From: Oscillospiraceae bacterium
GTDB taxonomy: Bacteria; Bacillota; Clostridia; Oscillospirales; Oscillospiraceae
Direction: 5' to 3'
Assembly (NCBI GenBank): GCA_031270395.1
Contig: JAISXU010000046.1
Span: forward strand, 1-34,505
DNA: 34,505 bases
Below the pieces are notes generated by a model. The model was not told the origin of the DNA and searched no databases. It worked only from the letters and a program-made list of their open reading frames with translations. This document shows, piece after piece, positions 8,004 to 16,700 of the stretch; within the stretch, counting starts at the first letter, position 1, and each line of letters starts with the position of its first letter. The position numbers and the translations under genes are program-made.

Positions 8004-9346
8004 AGTGCAGACCTTTTGAGACGGCAGATGAAGAAGCCATCCGTGCCGTGAATATGCGGCCAAAGCGTCACCGTGCCGTCCGGCGCCGCGCCGAAGCCGT
8101 ACGGCAACTCGAACGGTTCGGTGTGAAATTCGGGGTTTCGGCGCAGAAATTCCGCGACCACATCCCCGTTTTCCCGGCTGAGGACGGTACACGTGGAGTA
8201 GATGAGCGCTCCGCCGGGTCTAACATATGAGGCGAGACCTGATAAAATGTCAAGCTGGAGATCATGCAGCCCGGACAGGCTCTCCGGCGCCTTGTAGCGT
8301 ATCTCCGGTTTTCTGCGTATGGCGCCGAAGCCGGAGCACGGCGCGTCCGCGTACACGATGTCCATAGACCCCGCCTCGTCCGCCGGCGCGCTCACGCGCG
8401 CGTCGGCGAGCCGCGCCGTGATTATCTCGACGCCGAGCCGCCGCGCGCCGCCCGTTACGAGCGCCAGCTTGCCCTCGCTGACGTCGCGCGCCGTCACGCT
8501 ACCCCTGTTTTTCATCGCGATGGCGGCGGCGAACGATTTTCCGCCCGGGGCGGCGCAGCCGTCCAGCACCGTATCGCCCGGCGCCGGCCCGGCTGACAGC
8601 GCGGCGAGCGTGGACGCGGCGTCCTGTACGAAAACGAGGCCCTCGCGCAGCGCGTCTAAATCGCCGGGCTTCCCGGCGCCGCTCAGGATGAGACTGTCCG
8701 GAAGCGCGGCGTGCGGCGCCGCGCTCACCCCCTGCGCCGCCAGAGCTCGCGCTGCTGTCTCCGCGTCGGTTTTGAGCGTATTTACGCGCACCGTGAGCGG
8801 AGGCTGCCCGTTGTTTGCCGCCAGAAGCTCCTCCAGACCGTTCCCGCCAAGCGATGAGTCGAGCTCGCGGACAAGCCACAGGGGATGGCTGTACCGTATG
8901 GCGAGCGTCTCGCGGCGCGTCGCGCCCACCGGCTCCGGCAGATTGCCGAGCGAGCCCGCGAGCTTCCGCAGCACGGCGTTCACAAAGGAGGCCGCGCGCG
9001 GATTCGCGTGGCGTCTTGCAAGCGCGACGCCCTCATTTACGGCGGCGCTCACAGGTATTTTTTCCAAAAATATCATCTGATATGCCGACAGCCGGAGTAT
9101 ATCCAGCACTTGCGGTTCTATTTTTCGCGCCGGGATAGTAGAAAAGTTCCCTATATAGAAGTCGCACAGCGCAATATTTTGCAGGACGCCGCGCGTTATG
9201 CGCGTCACGAGCGCGGCGGCGCGCGCGTCAGCCGGCGCGAGCTCCGGCGGATTTTGCGCGGACGCGCCGGTCCTCCGAAACGCCGCCAGCGCCCTGAACG
9301 CCAGCTCGCGCTCGCTCGCGGCGCGTGTTCCGACGGCTGCGGTCAT
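8000..9346 (-). CDS. rsmB: 16S rRNA (cytosine967-C5)-methyltransferase RsmB
   Basis: A 448-aa enzyme that makes m5C967 in 16S rRNA. Residues 10-135 form the NusB-like RNA-binding domain. The Rossmann methyltransferase domain carries the SAM motif DGCAAPGGK (262-270), the DAPCSG motif with Cys337 and the STCT motif with Cys386, the two cysteines used by RNA m5C methyltransferases. I start at ATG 9346, which forms an ATGA overlap with the end of fmt; the upstream in-frame extension is fmt read in another frame. The gene also ends in an ATGA overlap with rlmN. Very high GC at its 5' end is typical of the local operon. Confidence 0.96.
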   Translation of the reverse strand: MTAAVGTRAASERELAFRALAAFRRTGASAQNPPELAPADARAAALVTRITRGVLQNIALCDFYIGNFSTIPARKIEPQVLDILRLSAYQMIFLEKIPVSAAVNEGVALARRHANPRAASFVNAVLRKLAGSLGNLPEPVGATRRETLAIRYSHPLWLVRELDSSLGGNGLEELLAANNGQPPLTVRVNTLKTDAETAARALAAQGVSAAPHAALPDSLILSGAGKPGDLDALREGLVFVQDAASTLAALSAGPAPGDTVLDGCAAPGGKSFAAAIAMKNRGSVTARDVSEGKLALVTGGARRLGVEIITARLADARVSAPADEAGSMDIVYADAPCSGFGAIRRKPEIRYKAPESLSGLHDLQLDILSGLASYVRPGGALIYSTCTVLSRENGDVVAEFLRRNPEFHTEPFELPYGFGAAPDGTVTLWPHIHGTDGFFICRLKRSAL

Positions 9347-10284
9347 GGGCGCGCGCCCGCGCGCGAGCCGGACGACGGCAGGGGGTGGCCGCGCAGATAG
9401 TCGCGCGCGGACATGCGCGCGCCACCGGGCGCCTGAAGCTGCGTTATCACTATCGGGCCGTCGCCGCACATCACCTCGACGCCGCCGTCTGCGGCCACCG
9501 CCTCTCCCGGCGCGCCGCCACGCGCGCCATTATGCGCGGGCCTGGCCTCAAATATCTTGAACCGCACGTCTCCCAACACGGCGGCGGCGGCCGGACTGGG
9601 GTTCAGCGCTCGGATCTTGCGGATTATCGCGTCGCGCGGCGCCGACCATTCTATCATCTCGTCGTCCTTCGATATGGGGGGGGCAAAGCTCGCGAGCGAG
9701 TGATCCTGAGGCGCGCCGCGCGCCTTGCCGGCGGCTATCAGGCCTACAGTCTCGCAGAGGAGCTCCGCCCCCATGTCGCCGAGGCGGTCGTAAAGCTCCC
9801 CGAACGTCTCGCCGTCGGCGATCTCCGTCTGCGCCGACAGTATGACGTCGCCGGCGTCGAGCTCCGGGGCCATGAACATCGACGTGACGCCCGTCGTCCG
9901 CTCGCCGCCCATTATCGCGCGCTGCACCGGCGCCGCGCCCCGGTATTTCGGCAGAAGCGAGCCGTGTATATTCACGCATCCGCGCGGCGGGAGCGACAGG
10001 ATGTCCGGCGGAAGCAGCTTGCCGTACGCCACCGCTGCTATAAGCTCCGGTTCGATTTCAGAAAGTGTCTCGAACGCCCGGCCGTCCCGCAGCGTCGCGG
10101 GCTGAAAGACCGGGAGGCCCCGCTCGGCGGCGAATTGCTTGACGGGACCCGGCGCTACGCGGCGGCCACGGCCCTTTGGCTTGTCAGGCTGTGTGAACAC
10201 GCCGGCTATATCGTGTCCGCTATCGCACAGCGCGCGCAGCGATTTCAACGCAAAATCCGGCGTACCCATAAAAACGATCCTCAA
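9343..10284 (-). CDS. fmt: Methionyl-tRNA formyltransferase
   Basis: A 313-aa enzyme that transfers a formyl group from 10-formyl-THF to initiator Met-tRNA. I select TTG 10284 as start: GGAGGAG lies 5 nt upstream and the protein then begins MRIVFMGTPDFA, the family N-terminus. The catalytic block NIHGSLLPKYRGAAP (Asn105, His107) and the downstream ELDAGD motif are present, followed by the C-terminal tRNA-binding domain. It is the first gene of its operon here; def and priA, its common upstream partners in Firmicutes, are not adjacent, and a promoter lies about 85 bp upstream. A G8 run on the plus strand at 9676-9683 lies within the coding region. Confidence 0.96.
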   Translation of the reverse strand: MRIVFMGTPDFALKSLRALCDSGHDIAGVFTQPDKPKGRGRRVAPGPVKQFAAERGLPVFQPATLRDGRAFETLSEIEPELIAAVAYGKLLPPDILSLPPRGCVNIHGSLLPKYRGAAPVQRAIMGGERTTGVTSMFMAPELDAGDVILSAQTEIADGETFGELYDRLGDMGAELLCETVGLIAAGKARGAPQDHSLASFAPPISKDDEMIEWSAPRDAIIRKIRALNPSPAAAAVLGDVRFKIFEARPAHNGARGGAPGEAVAADGGVEVMCGDGPIVITQLQAPGGARMSARDYLRGHPLPSSGSRAGARP

Positions 10285-10366
10285 TAATGCTCCTCCGAAA
10301 AACATAACCCGGCGCGGCACGGCGTCGTCCAAGAGTTGCCAAACCGTATCGCGCGGTATTGTATTC

Positions 10367-10395
10367 AGAATAGCACAGCAGGATTTACATGTCAA
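10367..10395 (-). promoter_or_regulatory. Sigma-A promoter of the fmt-rsmB-rlmN-prpC-prkC-rsgA operon
   Basis: On the minus strand a consensus TTGACA (10395-10390) and TATTCT (10372-10367) are separated by 17 bp. Transcription would begin near 10360, about 75 nt before the TTG start of fmt. No other comparable promoter is visible between this point and rsgA. Confidence 0.75.
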
Positions 10396-10470
10396 TGTCA
10401 CGGCATGACAAATGCTTATTTCTTGTCCCGCCTCCGGCGAGGTGTCCTCACGCGCTGCGTTCCAATCCCT

Positions 10471-10533
10471 CCCCGCGTCCAAAACCGAAACGAAGCCCCA
10501 CGGGGGGGGGTCGTGTCGGTTTTTGACGCGGGG
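10471..10533. repeat. Long imperfect inverted repeat with a G9 loop
   Basis: CCCCGCGTC plus AAAACCGA (10471-10488) pair with TCGGTTTT plus GACGCGGGG (10516-10533), leaving a single mismatch. The loop contains CCCC followed by nine G residues. It is not followed by a U-run on either strand and lies upstream of the fmt promoter, so its function is unknown. Confidence 0.65.
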
Positions 10534-10550
10534 CACGTTTCCCCCGTCAA

Positions 10551-10576
10551 TGTAGGGGCGGGTTTCAAACCCGCCC
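10551..10576 (+). repeat. TGTAGGGGCG-type short palindromic repeat, copy 1
   Basis: TGTAGGGGCGGGTTT is followed at once by the inverse complement AAACCCGCCC, giving a 10-bp palindrome around a single central base. The same head, TAGGGGCG or TGTAGGGACG, followed by a different palindrome occurs twice more in the window, at 10611-10637 and 19264-19286. Confidence 0.65.
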
Positions 10577-10610
10577 TCACGGGTTACCGCGGGTTGCCGT
10601 GTTTTGCCGC

Positions 10611-10637
10611 GGGCGACCGAGGGCGGTCGTCCCTACA
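10611..10637 (-). repeat. TGTAGGG-type short palindromic repeat, copy 2
   Basis: Read on the minus strand, TGTAGGGACGACC is followed by GGTCGCCC after a short loop. It faces copy 1 in opposite orientation 34 bp away and has a different stem sequence with pairing kept. Confidence 0.55.
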
Positions 10638-10661
10638 GGACGGGGAAACGGAAGCATGGCC

Positions 10662-10714
10662 AAAAAATGCAACACAACAGGGGCGACCCATGAGGGCCAC
10701 TCCTGTTGTGTTGC
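10662..10714 (-). terminator. Rho-independent terminator of the giant surface-protein gene
   Basis: On the minus strand the perfect 14-bp stem TGCAACACAACAGG / CCTGTTGTGTTGCA (arms 10714-10701 and 10681-10668) is followed by six U residues (10667-10662). It starts 15 nt after the stop codon of the 2435-aa gene. The loop is about 19 nt. Confidence 0.88.
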
Positions 10715-10728
10715 AGAAGATTGTGTCG

Positions 10729-13700
10729 TCAGATCAGGTTTTCTATATACCTTTGCAGCAACATCGCCGCTTCAGCGCGGGTGGCTGTGCCTTGCGGCGC
10801 GAGTGTGGTCTCCGTGCGCCCGGTGATTAGGCCGGTCGCGTTCGCCCACGCCATCGCGTCATATGCCCAATCGGAGATTTGCCCCGCGTCGGTGTAGCCG
10901 GAAACGTCCCCGTTGGCAATTCTCAATTCTCCATTCTCAATTCTCAATTCCTGTACAGCGTGGCGGTACAGCATCGTCGCGAACTGTTCGCGCGTTATCT
11001 CCCCGTTCGGGTTCGTGCCGTCCGTTATGCCGTTTGCTACGCCCCATTCGACGGCTTTCGAGTACCAAGTCTCGCCGCCCGCTGTGTCAATCCCGGCGTC
11101 GCGCGCGAGGATGGTGATGAGCATCGCACGTGTCAGGCTCGTCTGCGGGGCGAAGGTGGTGTCTGTCACGCCTGTTATCAGGCCGTTCGAGTAGGCGTAG
11201 CGGGCCGCTTTGTAGTACCACTCGCCTTTCGCGATGTCGCCAAACGGACTTATCCACTCGGAGATGAAGAACTTGCTGAAATGCGTCGTGGTGAATGTTA
11301 TCTGCCCCGTCGCGGCGTCGTAGTGCGCGCCTGTCATTTCGGCGATATTGCCGTTATCGTCGAGGTAATACACGGTGAGCAGATCGTAGTCCTCAGCAGC
11401 CGTTCCGGCCTTCGGCGTGTACGGAACGGATACCGTGATGACGCCGCCGAATTCGGTTATCGCCGCATCGCCGACGGAGATGTTCAGCTCTATCACCGGG
11501 TTGTCACCGACCTTCTCCTGCTGGCGGGTATTGAGCGCCTCGGCGTTGTCAACAACCGCTGCCGTGAGCGTCACCGTCTCGCCGCTTCCCGCCGCGCCGG
11601 CTATCGCCGCGAGCGTCACCGTCTCGCCGCTTCCCGCCGCGCCGGCTATCGCCGCGAGCGTCGCCGCGTCGAGCGTGATTGTCGAAACCTCGGACTCAAC
11701 CGTCAGGATGACGTCCTTCGCCTCCGCTATGGCCTTGATCGCCTCGGCGGGTATCGACGCCTCGACGGCTTTGACAGCCGCGCCGGTTTCGGTCGTCTCA
11801 ACCGTCACCGGGATTATGATTTCGGCGACGACGCTTGTCTTACCGTCGGCTTTGGCAGTCTCGACGGCTTTCACCGCTTCCGCTACCGCCCCCGTGACCT
11901 TCGCCGTCTCGACTGTGGCTGTCGCCTTGCCCGTGTCGTCGGGCTTCGCCGGCGCTGTTTCGACAGTGGTTTGCGATACGACGTCGGGCTGCGAGCCGCC
12001 GGAGCCGGAGCCGGAACCGGCGGTCGTCGTGGAGTCGGCCGTCGTTTCGCCGTCGCCCGCCGTGTCGCCGCCTCCGGACGATGTGGAACCGCCGCTCGTT
12101 GGATTCACGTCGGGGGCTTCAAGCCAGCGGTTCTCGTAATCCGGGTGGCTCCCTTCAAAGCTCGATTCGCGCGTATAGTCGTCAACATAGTGCCATACGA
12201 CGCTCTGTCCGTCGAAAACGTCATATTCAAGCAAGCCGTAATTTGGGTGTACGCCGTTCACTGTGTACATCCAGCCGCTGTTCGGACCGTTGTCAAACTC
12301 GCCGAGCCAATAGCCTCCGAGAACGGCGGGCGCTTTTATTTTGGAAACGTAGTTGTTCTCCGCGCCATCGTATTCAAGCCCTGCGTCGCGCAGCGCACGC
12401 GTAAACAAATCATACATACCGACCTTGTCGCCGTTAAAGGTGTATGACCTTGTCGCTATCCACGTCACATATTTATCGTGACCGTCAACGCCGTTCGCGT
12501 GTTTCGTGTCTCCAATCAACCGGAAGTAAACGGTTGTCGTGCTGGCGCTGCCTCCGCTACCGGGGCTTGTCGCAGCTTGCTCAACTTTGATTGTTGCGAG
12601 GTTGAAGGCGAGCAGACTGTAATCGGCGCCATCCTCAGGCTTCACGACGGTTACGCGATATTCACCCGGTACGCGCAGACGCGCGCCGGGGATTGTGATT
12701 GTCCCGTCGGCGGCTATCGCGACTCCCGTGAGCGCTTCGCCGTTGAGAGTTACCGTGCCGCCGCCGCCGTAAGGCGTCAATTCGCCGTTATTATATGTAA
12801 GGAGCTTCAACGTTGCGGACGCGCTCTGCGTCGTCGTCACGCTGGTTTGCTCGAAACGGACGTATTGTACGTCATTGCCCGCGCTGTAGTAGTAAGCGAG
12901 CGCATCCCCGCCGTTTACGTGCGTCGTGAACGGATCCGGTACGACCTCGCCGTTTTTCAGGCATACCCAAATGCCGCTCCCTTCGGCGGAAGGCGAGAGA
13001 ACGCCTTTGTCGCAAGTGAACGCAACATTCGCCTCGCCGAGCGCGTCAATCAGCGCGTGGAGGACAGTATAGCCTCCATAGTTGTAAAGGACATAGTTCT
13101 TCGCGGCGAGGCTTTCCGGCGTTGCGGGGATCTGCTTTGTAAATCCCGCAGCGGGAATGTTGTCGCGTCCCGCTATGTCAACCGTAATATTGCCGCTCTG
13201 TGTAATCGGAAGCCAGCTTTCCGTTTCCGTAGTCAAATCCAGTTCAACATTCGCACTTTCTACGTTGAATGTGTCTGTAAGCGTGATATAGCCCGGACGC
13301 TCGGCGTAGTAAGTATATGTCTTAGCGTCGCCGCCGTTTACAAGCGAGTAGGCATATGTGCCGCTCGCGTGCCTCACAGGCGCGCGGAGATAGCCGAGGT
13401 CATTGCGGACGGTCAGAGACGCGCCGTCCGGAACGACTATCGTCACATCATGAGCGTCACCCGTGTCCGGGACGCCCGCGACGGTGAACGTGATGTCAGG
13501 CAGCTCGCCGAACAACTCATTGACGGTTTCATCGGAAATTCCGCCGCTTGAAGGGGGCGTAGAGACATAACCGTCCCAGTACACGCCGCCGCGCGTCATA
13601 TAGCGATGAGTGCCGCCGCCTCCGCCGATAGACGTGGTATGCACCCGCCCGTCTGTCAGCACGTATTCGCCGGGGCTGTCAAACGCTAAGTCGATAGTAT

Positions 13701-16700
13701 TATTTGTGCTGATGCCGTACTGCGTGTGCTCGCTTTCAATGGCGCGAGGCTCACTCAACAATTCGCTGTCAAGAGAATAGACGAGGTATGTCTTGTCGGG
13801 GTAACCGGGGTTGTAGACCGCGCCGAGTTTCGGAAACGGCATATTCAAACGCTCAAACGATATTTTGAGCTTGTCGTTCACTTCCGCCGACGCCATGAAC
13901 TTGTCTCCGTCCAAAGCCACGCCGACGTTGACGCCCTCGATTTTTATGTCCGACGCCACCGCGTGGATGGAGTGGTAGCCCTCGCCGACGTCAGTCCTGA
14001 CGCGAACGATACTGCGTCCCTCCGTGAGTTTGAGAGTGTAACTGCCGTCTCCGTTCGGCGCGACAGGCGTCCACGTATCCGTCCAAGCGTCATTGGAGCC
14101 GACAGGCGCGTGAAGCGCTACGCTTTCGACCGTACCGGAGGGCTTGAACGTGTATTCCGCGTACTGCCGGTCGGAAGGTTTTACAGTACCGTTGACGGAA
14201 CGCGCAAAATACAGTATGTCTGTTTCCCGCAGAGTTATCCCCGTGTCAACTTCAGCGCCTGGGCCGACTGTCACGGCGAGAACGACGACGTTTCGATCGC
14301 GCAGTCTGCCGTAAATCAGCGGGACGTTCGATACATTGACGAAATCAAGCGCGTCATACGTCACACGCACAAAGCTGACGCCGGGTGTCACTCCGCGCAG
14401 GAACGCGCCCGCGTAGAACGGATCTATGATTTCAACAGAATCGCCCGATATTACCTCAACATGGAAATCGGGATCGACGTAGTAGTTGCCGGTGCCGGAG
14501 TTGATAGCCTGCCAGTTGCGGAAGCAGTACAATTCAATCTTCTCGCCGATGCCAAGCCTGATGTGTTTGCTGTCAGGCGCGGACATTATAATATTGGAGT
14601 CTATAACATTGTCCGAGACCTCGTTGCCATCATCGACTGTCAGGCTGGAGAGAGAAATACTCGCGTCCGTACCCGTGGCGGGCACCGTGACCGTTCGAGC
14701 GTGCTTCACATAGCCCGGGATTTTCAGCTCGTAGTGGAGCTCACGGCGTTCCGGCACGCCATAAGTATACGTGATAGTACCGTCGCCGTTGTCCGCCGTT
14801 GTTATTGGCGTGATCTCCTCAAGCGGTTCATAAAACCGAACTCGGAGATACAGATGGAAGTACCCGTCAATCGCCGTCACGCCATTTGGCACGATCAGTG
14901 TGAGTGTTCTCTTGGGGGCGATTATAAAGCTCCTGTTGTCCGAAAGGTTCATGCCGCTGTACGACCGTGTGCCAAAGCCCGCGTCGTAGAGGTATGTCAC
15001 ACCGCTGCTGCCGTAGTAAGTATCGCTGACAGGCACAAACGCATAATGGTATTCCGTGCCATGCCGCTCGGCGGGAAGTACGAACCGGGCGCGAGCACTG
15101 CCGCCGCTTCGGGAATCAATGCTCCCGGGAGTGTACGCGACGCCGTTTTGATCCGTGAGCGTCATCGTGTACGCCATATTTGACTGATTGAGCAGCTTTT
15201 CGCCAAAATCGACGTGGCGGAGAGTGATGTCCGTATTGCCTGCAACGACCAGTTGTCCGCCGCCCATGGCGCCCTTTGTACCATGCGCGTTGTATTTATA
15301 CACGCCGTCCGGCAGCGAAATAGTTGCGGGATCGAGGTACTCTCCGTATAGCATTGACCCGCCCTCTATTGATTGCAGGACAATGTCGCCGTTATATATA
15401 TCGGTGTCAAAGCCGTCTTTTTTGATGTTCAGCGTCAGCGTTCGCGGCTCCCCGACGTATAGGTTGACACGCGCAACCTTGTCGCCGGAGACAGACAACA
15501 TGCCGGAAACGGTATTGTATCCGTCCTTCGAGACTGTTACGGCGTAAACACCCGCGCCGAGTTTGTACGAGCCGTCCGTTTCGGCGGTTTTGTCGGCGAC
15601 GGTGATTGTCGCGCCGGATATCTCTGCGCCGCCCGCGTCACGCACATCGAAAGTTACATTGTAGTCGCCGGGTTCGCCGCCGCCCTCGCCGGGAGGGGTT
15701 CCCTCAGTTGTGATTGTTACAACGGTATCCGCTTGAATGCCGGCAAGCGTGTATGTTCCGCCCGCGGCTGTCAGCGGATCGCCGCCGACAGTCACGCTTG
15801 CAATCGTCACATCTTGTGCCGGCTCGACGGTGAAGCTCACGCCGCCGCCCGGCGCGACCGCCGTCGCGTAGGTTTCCGCGCCGTTGACGGTAACGTCAGC
15901 GTATTTGGCTCCGGAAAACTTGACATTATACGTCGACGCCGATTCCAACCCGAGCAGCGGCAGCAGAACCGGATAGTCAAAGTCTCCGTAGACCGGATAG
16001 TACTTCGCGTATGCCTCGTCGTCCAATTTGATCTCGGAGAACAGACTTTCGCCGAATTTCGCGAAAGCACCGCCGAGCAGGACGGCGAAACCTCCGTCTG
16101 TCATTTGGTTGTCATTCAGTAAGACGATGTCGTTTGGGTCCACGGAAGTCCCGTCCGTCCATTCGCCGATCCCCGGCAGATTGCCGTACTCGCGCGCGAA
16201 CACGTTGGAGATATTGATACGATTTTTGCCGTAGTCCGTACGGCTGCTGATTTTTCCAATTCCTACGCCGGCTATCGCATTCTCTGCTGCGCTCGCCGTC
16301 ACAGATGGCGCCACGCTGTATACGTTACTAATGAAAAGATTTCCGCTGGGAACCTCAGGATGTGTCAGTATGTCCACATTGCCCGCCGTGCCACCGACGG
16401 CATCATATCCCGAAACCTCACCGGAGGTGTATAAGTTTGAAAATTTGAATACGCCCCCGCCGGATTGTATTTCGCCAAATAAGCCGCCGACACTGACGGA
16501 GCCCGGTGCAGTCACATCGCCGGAATTCCAGCATGAGCTGAGTTGAAAATTTGCCAGCGAAGCTTCATGGCTATACACGCTTCCCACCAGACCGCCCACT
16601 CTGGAATCGCTTGCTGTTCCGGAGTGTACTTGCCCTGTTACGGATTCCGTGTTATAGCACCCGGAAATGACAAAGTTATATTCGGTTGGTATCTGGAACC

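Larger units (their letters stand above)
10285..10728. other. Repeat-rich intergenic region between fmt and the giant surface gene
   Basis: No gene is supported in these 444 bases. They contain the fmt operon promoter, a 17-bp imperfect inverted repeat, two short TGTAGGG-type palindromic repeats facing each other and the terminator of the giant minus-strand gene. A G9 run lies at 10502-10510 inside the inverted repeat. Confidence 0.8.

Noticed and set aside
9676-9683. G8 run in fmt as a phase-variation switch
   Set aside because: fmt is a housekeeping gene and a frameshift here would remove its C-terminal domain; a regulated switch is unlikely without strain evidence.
10916-10950. Possible CRISPR-like or VNTR array
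   Set aside because: The units are directly adjacent 7-mers with no spacers, so this is a microsatellite and not a CRISPR array.
13726-15183. Plus-strand open frame of 485 codons within the giant surface gene
   Set aside because: It lies wholly antisense to a protein with coherent signal peptide, Ig-like, DUF4430-like and SLH domains. Similar shadows occur along the entire gene.
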